Source: Aquila chrysaetos chrysaetos (taxonomy: Eukaryota; Chordata; Aves; Accipitriformes; Accipitridae). From it: a stretch of DNA of 64,000 nucleotides. Every line of letters starts with the position of its first letter. Position 1 is the first letter of the stretch. The DNA lies in NCBI RefSeq assembly GCF_900496995.4, contig NC_044027.1, positions 9,882,743-9,946,742 of the forward strand. Reading direction: 5' to 3'. A program made the position numbers and the translations under genes. This document shows positions 37,907 through 46,500 of this stretch, in pieces. A model generated the notes under the pieces. The model ran no database searches, was not told the DNA's origin, and was given only the letters and a program-made list of their open reading frames with translations.

Positions 37907-40009
37907 CTTGAGCAGCCTCGGGATGCTACAGACACCATCCGGCTGCAGGGCAAGACCCCGCCAACCAGCCCAGACGTTGCTTTCTGCGTCCGTTATCTGG
38001 ACCCAGCTTCTTTTACGTGTTGATCCCTCAGATGCTTCAGGAGTTGCCACGGATTACAGGAGCAGGCCCTCATCACACTTGTGTAACTCCAGTGCCTCCT
38101 GCTTCTTGCCAGGGAGAAGTCACAACTGGCAACGTTAGCCTTCCCTACCTTTGTGCTGTTGTCAGTGCCCTCGCTATCGCTGACTGATACAGGGTCTGCT
38201 GCCGACATCTTTGTTTCGGGCCTACTTAAGTACATTCCCATCATCTGATTTGATGAAACACTAGTTAATTACTCTATTGACAGCTTAGGTCTATAAAGCC
38301 CTCCCCTCTAATTGTTAGTCTCTGCTAATTTCCCGAGCAGAGTTCCCTCAAGTTACAGTTTGCCCACAGCCAGAGAGGATGCAGTCTCTGCCCGTGGATA
38401 AAGCAACAGCTAAATCACCATTTTCTCCCCTTGCCACTCTTGAGAGACGGAAACCTTTCTACACCGACTGACCGCAGCTGCCTCCCTACTTTGCGTGGGA
38501 TCTGAGCCAAAGATCCCTCCAGTTTCTTGCCCCAAACCTCCGCAGCCAGGGAAAGGAGCACATGGAAGTGCACAACAGAGAAGGAGAGCTACGGTTTAGG
38601 AGACAAGATAGGTAGGAAAGAAGTCCCAAATTAAAAGTGAGATAGTGGTAAAAACCCCACATCGGCTTAGGGCTTTTCTTTTATTGGGTGAATGATCTTC
38701 ACGTGCCTTGGGGGAACACGTGCCTGGGTAAGCAGCACCGGCTCCAGAAGCTGCAGCGCGGCTCTCCTGGCTCTGGGCTTGCCTCGGAGCACATGCTCGT
38801 GGAAACAGCTCCCCTTCCGTGCCTCTGCTGTGCTATACCTCTTCAAAAGCAAACCTCAGGCCGGCACGTCAGGTTACTGTCCTGCTTGGCCGGAGGTCTG
38901 CAGGGGCCTGGAGATCGGCCCCGCTGCCCCCGTGCTCCTGAGCTCTTTCGTAAGACTCCGGCAGCTTTTGCAGCTCTGCAGCTCAGGCGCTTGCACTCTG
39001 CAAAGGCTCCAAAAGCTGCATGGTGGCTCCCGAGCTTTGCTGTGCTTTGATTTCAATTTGGGACCCTTTCACTGAGGGGCTGGAGGGATGGACCTACCTC
39101 TTGCAAATGTCAGGTATATGCAAACCTCAGCGGGTGCCGCAGCTTTCCTGAGCTCACCTGAAATGGCCAACTCCCCGTTCCGCCCCAAGTGCAGCTTCAT
39201 CCCTGCAGCATCCCCCTTGCTGCCTCTTCTGGCTAAGCAGCTGCAGTTACAGGGGAGGCGGGGAGAACTGGAGCCCTGGCTGCATCAGTGACAAACTAGC
39301 AGAAACAAGGAGAACTGGAGGCAAGCTTTTAGTCGGGTGCTTATTCGGCCTCGTGCCCTCAGTGTGGCAGCAGCCACAGGATCAAAAGTTGCCCCAAATC
39401 GAGCACCACTGCGCAGGGAGCGACCTGTGTCCACCCACCTGCAGCTCGGCCTCCCTCCTAAGGCCACGTGTCCTGGCCGTTGCCTGAGCACAACCGGCCG
39501 CTCTGGGACGGTCCTTCCATCTCCCTGGAAAGCCTTGGCGTGCGTGTTATCCCTCCTGAAGTCGTTGGAAGGTGATTTCTTCTGTGATCTCGTTGCCTTT
39601 GGTTTTAAAGGAGAAAGTCGTCACGCTGCATGGCTGGCAGCAAAGCTGTAACAGGGCACAAAGTGCGGGAAGTGTTGTGATGCTGAGAATGGACACAGGA
39701 GGAGGAAGAAGCTGCAGACTATAGCCATGAAAACCTTGGCACTGAATATCGCCTTCCCCCGCCATTCAGGCACCAGCCGGAAGGTCACGACAGCGCGTGA
39801 CGCGAACATGATAAACCACACTGTGGCGACCACCGGCTGACAACCGTCACGTTACTGAAGACTAGCAAGGAGTCCAAAGGAAAGGCCCTATGCCGTAGCG
39901 GGAAGAAAAAAGCAGCAGCTTGCGCACGCCGGCAGGCTGCGACTTGTGCCTTCTGCTGCCACGTGGGGAGCAAACCCAGGCTTCACGGAAGGCCCAAGAA
40001 TCCCAGCCA

Positions 40010-40065
40010 GGTTTAGGTTGGAAGGCACCTCTGGAGGTCGCCTGGGCCACCCAGAGCCAGTCGCC
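40010..40065 (-). mobile_element. Short CR1 3'-end fragment
   Basis: TAGGTTGGAAGGCACCTCTG followed by GAGGTCGCCTGGGCCACCC is the reverse complement of the typical CR1 3' tail. Only about 55 bp is present. Confidence 0.6.
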
Positions 40066-40070
40066 CAGGA

Positions 40071-40238
40071 CCGTGTCCCGGGCAATGGGTCACGCCCATC
40101 GCCGTAGCCCTTCTCCAAACCAGACTGACCCCATAAGCCTCGGGAGGTGCGACAGACACCATCCAGCTAGCGTGGCCCAAGGCAATGGATGACGTCCATC
40201 GCCGTAGTCCCTCTCCCAGCAGACTGACCCCGTAGGCC
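40071..40238. repeat. Imperfect direct duplication with a 100-bp period
   Basis: A block of about 58 bp starting GGCAATGGGTCACGCCCATC at 40081 recurs at 40181 as GGCAATGGATGACGTCCATC, and both end in similar AGACTGACCCC text. The two copies differ at several positions and by small indels. A related short motif (ACAGACACCATCC) occurs in the spacer and again near 37929. Confidence 0.8.
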
Positions 40239-40371
40239 CTGGGGCCCAGCGGAGCTGGGCGGAAAAGGTGGGCCGAGCACCAGGGGAAGGGGGAGAAAGC
40301 AGCATGGGTGGGGATAACGATGCCAGCCGCCTTGTTAATAGCACTCAGACTCTTTCTGCCATTCGCATGTC

Positions 40372-40377
40372 TTTATT
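40372..40377 (-). terminator. Poly(A) signal of the RING gene
   Basis: TTTATT on the plus strand reads AATAAA on the minus strand, about 120 nt beyond the stop codon at 40499-40501. This gives a short 3' UTR and supports an expressed gene. Confidence 0.7.
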
Positions 40378-40498
40378 TTCTGGGGGAGCTAGGTTTTCGA
40401 GCGCTGCGCAGAGCCTTCTGTTCCACGTGGGGGTCGGTGCACGGCTCCGCTGCTGGCCCAGCCCTCCTTTCGCCAGCTGCCGGGGCCGCCTTCTAGCG

Positions 40499-41986
40499 TC
40501 ACCGCCGAGGTGGCTTCTTGGCGGGTGCGGCAGAGTCCTCGGAGCTGCTAGCCTTCCTCTTCAGAGGGCGCCGGGGCCCCTGACGTGAGCAGCCCCTGTC
40601 CCGCCTGGGAGCAGAGGCACCTGCCGCAGCCTGCCCCGGCTCCTCGTGCAGGTCTTCTTCTTGCTCCCCTGGAATGGGAGCGGGGACAGAGAGGGGGCAG
40701 CCGGGACCCCCCTGAAGCGCAGCGGCCGAGGTGCCCGGGAGTTCATCTGCGGCCGCGCTGCTGGAGGGGGCTGGTCCAGCCACAGGAGTCCCCCCTCGGG
40801 AGGCAGCGGGGCTGGTGCTGGCCACGGGGCTCAGCTCCCGCGCCCCTCGGTTGGCAGCGGAGCTGGTGCTGGCCACGGGGCTGAGCTCCCGCGCCCCTCG
40901 GGTGGCAGCGGAGCTGGTGCTGGCCACGGGGCTGAGCTCCCGCGCCCCTCGGTTGGCAGCGGAGCTGGTGCTGGCCACGGGGCTCAGCTCCCGCGCCCCT
41001 CGGGAGGCAGTGGAGCTGGTGCTGGCCACGGGGCTGAGCTCCCGTCCCCCTCGGGAGGCAGCGGAGCTGGTGCTGGCCACGGGGCTCAGCTCCCGCGCCC
41101 CTCGGTTGGCAGCGGAGCTGGTGCTGGCCACGGGGCTGAGCTCCCCTCCCTCCTGGGAGACATCCCAGGTGATGCAGGTCACAACGCAGCTCCTCCCTCT
41201 CCCTTGGAAGCCAGCGGAGCTCGTTCTGGCCACCCGGTTGCCCTCCCTTCGCTCTTGGTAGGCAGCCCAGCTTGTGCTGCCCACGGGGCTGCGCTCCCGC
41301 CACCTCATGAAGACAGCGGAGCCGACGGTGGCCCTGCGGCTCTGCCCTAGCCCCCTGGCAGCATGGGAGTTCCCACGGAGCGGGAGGTGGTGGGCTGTCC
41401 TCTCGCACCGTTCCACAGCGGACGCAATGAGTCCTCGCACGAACGGCGCCGTGCGGCTTCCGAGGTCGGCCCGCAGCTCCTCGACCAGGCGCTCTTCATG
41501 CAGACCGCAGACGGGCAGGGCGCTCAGGATCATGTGTTCCAGCATGAGCGCCTGGGAACGCTCTTCCCCAAAGATGCGCCCCAGCTCCTGCTGCAGCCAG
41601 GGCCGCAGGAGCTGGAGGACAGCTGGGTACTCCCTGAAAACGAACCCCCAGGTGTGGGCATAAAGGCCGCCCACGAACCCTGCTTGCGGGTTCCACGGTT
41701 GGTGTACCCAGGGTGCTGCTGGCGCTGCCAGTAGGTGAGGTGCCTCGTCTTGGGCGCTGCCCGTCGATGTCGCAGGTGGTGTTATGGGGAGCTCTTCAAA
41801 TTCGTCCCCCCGCCGCGAGTGCCGGATGGAAGTCACCCTCCTCTTGCAGAGGGGGCACTCGGGCTTGATGTCTGTCCACCGCCGGATACAGCTGAAACAG
41901 AAGCGGTGGAGGCACGGCATGGCACAGGCTGCGTCGTCCCAGGTGTCGAGGCATATCGGGCAGCGTTCCTCCCGGTCCGTGGCCAT
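40499..41986 (-). CDS. TOPORS-like RING E3 ligase with 17-residue repeats
   Basis: The single coding exon encodes 495 residues. Residues 9-47 form a complete C3HC4 RING (C9, C12, C25, H27, C30, C33, C44, C47), which binds two zinc ions and recruits E2 enzymes. The RING and the following VTSIRHS-like segment resemble TOPORS. The block at about residues 115-195 (FREYPAVLQLLRPWLQQELG, then IFGEERSQALMLEHMILSAL) resembles the conserved TOPORS region after the RING. Residues 230-399 are ten 17-residue repeats rich in Ser, Pro and Ala. The C-terminus has a nuclear-localisation-like KRKASSSEDSAAPAKK. The likely role is a nuclear ubiquitin and possibly SUMO E3 ligase, which is an inference. TOPORS itself is about 1,045 residues with a long RS-rich tail that is absent here, so this is a shortened, divergent relative. 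The spliced leader and the poly(A) signal suggest a functional gene. Confidence 0.88.
   Translation of the reverse strand: MATDREERCPICLDTWDDAACAMPCLHRFCFSCIRRWTDIKPECPLCKRRVTSIRHSRRGDEFEELPITPPATSTGSAQDEAPHLLAAPAAPWVHQPWNPQAGFVGGLYAHTWGFVFREYPAVLQLLRPWLQQELGRIFGEERSQALMLEHMILSALPVCGLHEERLVEELRADLGSRTAPFVRGLIASAVERCERTAHHLPLRGNSHAARGLGQSRRATVGSAVFMRWRERSPVGSTSWAAYQERREGNRVARTSSAGFQGRGRSCVVTCITWDVSQEGGELSPVASTSSAANRGARELSPVASTSSAASRGGRELSPVASTSSTASRGARELSPVASTSSAANRGARELSPVASTSSAATRGARELSPVASTSSAANRGARELSPVASTSPAASRGGTPVAGPAPSSSAAADELPGTSAAALQGGPGCPLSVPAPIPGEQEEDLHEEPGQAAAGASAPRRDRGCSRQGPRRPLKRKASSSEDSAAPAKKPPRR
40790..41299 (-). repeat. Coding minisatellite, 51-bp unit, ten copies
   Basis: Seven well-conserved units at 40790-41146 each encode 17 residues of the form RELSPVASTSSAANRGA. 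Three degenerate units of the same length lie on the N-terminal side (41147-41299), reading RERSPVGSTSWAAYQER, REGNRVARTSSAGFQGR and GRSCVVTCITWDVSQEG. The unit length is divisible by three, so copy-number change keeps the frame. The gradient from degenerate to near-identical units points to recent expansion at the C-terminal side. The opposite strand stays open in more than one frame here because of the repeat structure. Confidence 0.95.
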
Positions 41987-42071
41987 GCTCAGCCCGCGCT
42001 GCGGTGGGCTGGGGAGAGCTGGTGGGGACGGAGGAGGACTCCTCTCCGACGCTGCAGCGGCGGGTGTCCCG

Positions 42072-42193
42072 CTAGAAGAGGAAGAGAGGCCACGGTCACG
42101 GGCTGGCCCGGGGAGGGGTGGAAGAGAAGCCCAGGGCCCTCAAGAAGGAAAGCCGCCCGGCTCCCCAGGGTGAAGTTTCCCCACACAGCTCAC
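42072..42193 (-). other. Predicted 5'-UTR intron of the RING gene
   Basis: On the minus strand GCAGAG is followed by a GTGAGC donor at 42193, and a pyrimidine-rich CTCTTCCTCTTCTAG acceptor ends at 42072, 85 nt before the ATG at 41986. The 122-bp intron would put a non-coding exon upstream of about 42194. This argues against a simple processed retrocopy, unless the intron was gained later. Confidence 0.55.
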
Positions 42194-42437
42194 CTCTGCC
42201 GCGGCGAGCGCGCCTCCTGGGTGCCCCGGCTGCCTGAACCAGGCAGGGCCGGGCAAAAACCTGCAGCGGCTCCGGGAACGGGCACTGAGCGCCCAGCCCC
42301 CAGTTCCCAGGGCACAAGCCCAGCACCGAGCCGAAGGCTTGCTCGGCACTCCGAGCCTCGCCGAAACACTCAGCCGGAGTGAAGGCGCGAGCCGGCTGGG
42401 AGAGGCTGGGCGCCCGAACGTAAGCAGCGAGGGCCGC

Positions 42438-42540
42438 GATGTCACACTGCACGGCTGGGGGATGTCACAGTGCACGGCCGGGGGATGTCACGGCCCGTCG
42501 CTGGGGGATGTCGCGGCGCATGGCTGGCGATGTCACCGTG
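42438..42540. repeat. 23-bp tandem array upstream of the RING gene
   Basis: The motif GATGTCAC or a close variant starts at 42438, 42461, 42484, 42507 and 42529, a period of 23, 23, 23 and 22 bp. Each unit also carries CTGGGGG-like text. On the minus strand, the direction of the RING gene, every unit shows TGACATC-like sequence. It lies about 245 bp upstream of the predicted leader donor and may overlap the promoter. Confidence 0.85.
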
Positions 42541-42753
42541 GGCCGTCCTCGCCTGCGGCGCTCGCCCCAGCGGCCCCGCGGCCCCGGCACACGCCTCGGG
42601 GCTTACCGCAGTGCCACTGCCCGCTCCGTCCCCCACGTCTTCATCGGTGCTTCAAGCCAGCCACCGAGGCCTTGGCCGTGGCTTCCCTGGGCCCCGTCAG
42701 GTCGTTCTGGCCTCAGGTGGCACACGTCTCCAGGCACACGCAGCAAGAGGTTT

Positions 42754-42806
42754 CCTGGGGAGCCCAGCACAAGAAGAAGGAGCCGACAGCACCGCGCTCT
42801 AGTTGT
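42754..42806. repeat. Right copy of the 39-53 bp direct repeat
   Basis: This is the partner of 37854-37906: 39 bases are identical, then 10 of 14 match. It lies at the start of the second CR1 half, so the two copies mark the edges of the inserted segment. Confidence 0.85.
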
Positions 42807-43412
42807 GGTCTCACCAGTGCTGAATCATTTGGAGGATCACCTCCCTGGACCTATTGGCAATACTTTGTCTAATGCAGCCCAGGGTGCCATTAGTCCTCTT
42901 CGCAGCAAGGCCACATTGGTGACTCATGTTCAATTTGGTGTCCACCAGGACCCCAGGTCCCTTTCTGCCAAGCTGCTTTCCAGCTGGATGGCTCCCAACA
43001 CATACTGGTGCTTGGGGTTTTTCCTCCCAGGGACAAGACTTTGCACTTCTCCTTGTTGAACTCCATGAGGTTCCCATCAGCCCATTTCTCCAGCCTGTTC
43101 AGGTCCCTCTGGATGGTGGCACGACCCTCTAGTGTTATCAGCCACACCTCCCAATTTGGTATCATCAGCAAAAATTGCTGAGAGTACAGTCTGCCCTATC
43201 ATCAGATCATTAACAAGGATGTTAAACAGGACCGGACCCAGGATTCCCAGGACTGACCCCTGGGGTACACATCTAGTCACTGGTCTCCAACTAGACTTCA
43301 TGCCACCAGTCACCGCTCTTTGGGCCCAACCATTCAACCAGTTTTCAGTTCGCCTCACTCTCTGCTCATCCAGCCCCAACAGCTCATCCAACATCTCAAA
43401 ACCCAAGAGCTA
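42754..43412 (-). mobile_element. CR1 LINE, reverse-transcriptase half, antisense
   Basis: The minus strand encodes CR1 ORF2 pieces in broken frames: VPQGSVLG, LFNILVNDL and [10 protein letters not shown] of the reverse transcriptase, then [12 protein letters not shown], a histidine-containing linker, and SREVILQMIQHW. It continues the CR1 interrupted at 37906 with the expected order and orientation. Stops and frame changes make it inactive. Confidence 0.9.
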
Positions 43413-43500
43413 GGGCTCCAAATCACTAAATCAGCTATAAAATGGAGGGGATGAGCTGCATTTTCAAGTTTGTCTCTGCACCCAAACCAAATGGACTTAT

Positions 43501-43550
43501 GCACAAATGGACCCTACGCACAAATGGACCCTGCGCACAAATGGAAAATG
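43501..43550. repeat. Three copies of a 17-bp unit
   Basis: The unit GCACAAATGGACCCTAC is followed by one close copy and one diverged copy. It lies just outside the CR1 fragment. Confidence 0.85.
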
Positions 43551-43559
43551 GACTTAGGA

Positions 43560-46500
43560 AAATCTGCAGGTCAGTCATTGAGGGTGACTTGCAGGGAGCT
43601 AGAGGCTGGAAATAAATGCTGTGTCCCTTGAGACCTGCAAACCAGGAGCTTTGTAGTGGCTTTTCCTGCTTCGAACACAAACAAAAGCGGCTTTAAAAGC
43701 TCCTGTCCTGGTGTGAGGACTCTTGAGCATGCCAGCACCTCCGGGGCTGCTTGCTGATGGAGGCTCATGCAGAATAAATGTTTGCAAGAGGATTTGTGTG
43801 AAAAGGTGCCTTTGAATGTTCCAGGCACCATTTTTGGTTAAAAAAAAACATTCACTGAAACCTGCCCCACCAGCCTCTGTTCAGCCGCACGCCGGGCTGG
43901 CTCATAGCACCCACTGGGTTCAGTCCCACCAAAACTAGCACGAAACTGACCCAGATCCACTTCTGCTGGGAAAGGAGCAATCACTGTCTGCCTCGCACCT
44001 CAGTTTCTTTCTAGAAGATGACAGTGTTTATTTGTTTCCTGTTATCAGATGCAGCTGCACCCTGTCAACCCACTTGGGTCCAGGTCAGGGCTGGTGTTGT
44101 GCTGCTTGTCAGCGTGGTCCTGCAGGAAGCAGCATCACCTCAACATGAACTGCACACACGATGGCTAGTCCACACCGACAGCCTCCCTGGCACTTCGCAG
44201 CCCCAAAGCAGCCCAACTAAAAATGATTAGCCAGAAAAATCAGTGCCAGCCACGACCAAGAGATCAGCATGCAGCTCCCTGGGGGACATCCCTCCCGAGC
44301 AGCAGCACAGGGAAGCCCTGGGGCAGAGACGTGCTGCTTCTTGCCTGCACCAAGGAGCAGCTGAGGGCATCCCTTGCCCAAGCTCAGCACTGCAACATCA
44401 TCCCTGCTCGGGCACCGGCATGGCTGGAGAAAACACAGGTCGTGCCTGTGGAAAGGGAAAACAGAGGATCAACACCAGCTGTGTTTGTACCTGGAGGGAG
44501 TTAGTTGTCTGCCTAAGAAGAAAATAACAAAAAGAAATGAATTTTTGCAACCACACCAAGGAGCTGGAGGGGAATGAAGGCCAAGCAGGTGCTGTGCAGC
44601 TCCTGGGGCTCTGTTTAGTGCTAGCTGCCCTGGAGATCTCACCCCGGCTGGGGGGAATCCAGCTCAGGGAGGAGGAGAGCTATGAAACACCACCATGGCC
44701 CCAGCGCCTCCTCCAACCAGCTGCAAGGCCTCATCATGCCATGCCTCAGTTTCCCTCCCTGCCGCATCTGCTGAAGATTGTCACCCATCCTGAGGATGGA
44801 GAGCTGGGGGGAGCGGGATTTCTCCTTCTGCCTAGAAAAGCTTTGGGGCTGGGGGTCCTGATCCCGTCCCAGGCCATTCCCCACTCCCAAGGGCTGCATC
44901 AAACTGGAGAAGAGGTGGTTGTGGGATGGAGGGTGATCATCCCCTGCAGCTGGAGGTGGGAGGTGCTGCCAGAGGGCACTAGGCCCCCGGGGAGGGACCA
45001 GCCCTAGCCAGCCCAAGGATGCTGCCTGGGGCTGGGCAGGGCTGCGGGACCCTTGCTGTGAGCACCAGGACGTGCCTGGTAAGGGCCAAACCCAGTGTTA
45101 TTTTGGCTTTCTGCAGAGGTGGGTGATGTGGGGAGGGTCACAGGGGGTGCCTGTGGGCAGCTGGGGCTCAGCCAGCAGTACCCCAGGGGACTGGCACTGT
45201 CCCACTAGCCCCGGCGTGGGTGTCCCAGCACTGGCTCCAGGTGGTGGCTGAGCTCCCCAGGGCCACCCAGCACAGCCTGCAGCGAGGCACTGGTTCCTGG
45301 CCTCCAGCCTCCCTTATTTTTCTAGGTCCACTCCCAAGTGGAGGCTGGTGAGGCTGCCAGGGATGGAAAGTGGATGGCACCCAGGCGAGGGACCGAGAGG
45401 AGGGTTCCTGTCCAGGGCTCACCTTGCCCCACTGGTCTTGCAGGATTTGGAGCACCCTGGCAATGGACCCCTCTAAACCTGGTGGGCCCAGGCTTGGTGG
45501 CACATATTGATGGCCACGGGTTGTCCCTGTCTCAGTAGGATGCTGTGGGCAGTATCACTCTGGTTGATGTGGGGATGACATTTCTGGGTGGACATCCCAC
45601 TGGTGGTGATGCTAAGCCTGCAAGTTCCACAGTGTTATGGTGTGTTTTCCTGGGCTCTCCCAGTGCGAGACTGTGGGCTGCACTGGCTCTGCTGGGGCAG
45701 GGGCTGCTTTGTTCCCACCTTCCCTCCGTCCTGTCTCCCTCCTGCCCAAAGCTGGGTCAGGCGTGAGCAAACACGTCCAGCTGGCTACGAGGGACGGGTG
45801 GCTGCACACCCCTGCCCAGGGCACTGCCGGGAACAGGTTTCCGCCCTGCCCGGTTGGGACGGGTGGTGCAAACCCCATCACGGGTGGTGGGGGGGCCATG
45901 AGCCTCCCCTGGCTCTGGGTGGGCACCCCCCAGGGGTCCCCATGGGCAGGCACAGGGCTGTGGGCCTCTCTCCAGACTGGAGCTCATCATGTTTTGGTGT
46001 TTCGTGGGGTTGGGTGGACCCCCGAGGGGTAAGGATGACACTGACACTGTGGGATGGGGGATGCTGCCCTTCCTCAAGCTGCCCTGGCTCCTGCGTCCAT
46101 CCCTCTGGGCCACCCTCCTCTTCTGCCTGCCTGGCCCCTGGCAGGCTGAAGCAGGTCTCGATCTGCATGTGGGGCTGTCCTCAGTCCTCTCGGGACCCTC
46201 TGCACCCCCAAGGGCTGCCCTCGCTGCCACCACTCAGCCCAGTCACCCCAGCCAGGGCAACCTGAGCACATATTTACTTTGACCCGATTAAATGAGGAGT
46301 TGTGTCCTTCCCACCCTGCCGCAGGTAAGATCAGAGGTAGGGGATGCTGGAGACACCGTAGCTGTGGGTGTGCCCCTGTCCCCAAGCCAAGAGGGACACA
46401 GCTCTGCTGGCTGGGGTTGCTTCGAGGCAGGGCTGATCCCCACAGAGCCGCCGGCTGGGGAGGAGAGAGCCAGCTGGGAGATCCCGTTTGCCCCGATGTT

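Larger units (their letters stand above)
37907..42753. mobile_element. Segment of about 4.85 kb inserted into a CR1, carrying the RING gene
   Basis: This segment separates two collinear halves of one antisense CR1 and is flanked by the direct repeat described at 37854 and 42754. It contains a complete minus-strand RING gene with a spliced leader and poly(A) signal, a short CR1 tail, a 100-bp-period duplication and a 23-bp tandem array. I see no terminal inverted repeats or transposase, so the mechanism is unknown. A template-switch or segmental duplication event is as likely as transposition. Between 37907 and 40010 I find no gene. Confidence 0.5.

Noticed and set aside
37364-38023. Plus-strand open frame of 219 codons
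   Set aside because: Most of it is the antisense of the CR1 3' half and runs into the inserted segment. It is not a host gene.
40646-41350. Plus-strand open frames of 176 and 234 codons over the RING gene
   Set aside because: They are antisense shadows produced by the 51-bp repeat, whose length keeps every frame open. The RING domain shows the minus strand is the coding one.
42096-42475. Minus-strand open frames of 111-118 codons upstream of the RING gene
   Set aside because: They cover the GC-rich leader and 23-bp array. No domain is present and the predicted leader intron lies inside them.
45588-46265. Plus-strand open frame of 225 codons in the GC-rich region
   Set aside because: Several other frames on both strands are equally open here, the composition is typical of GC-rich non-coding DNA, and no domain is recognised.
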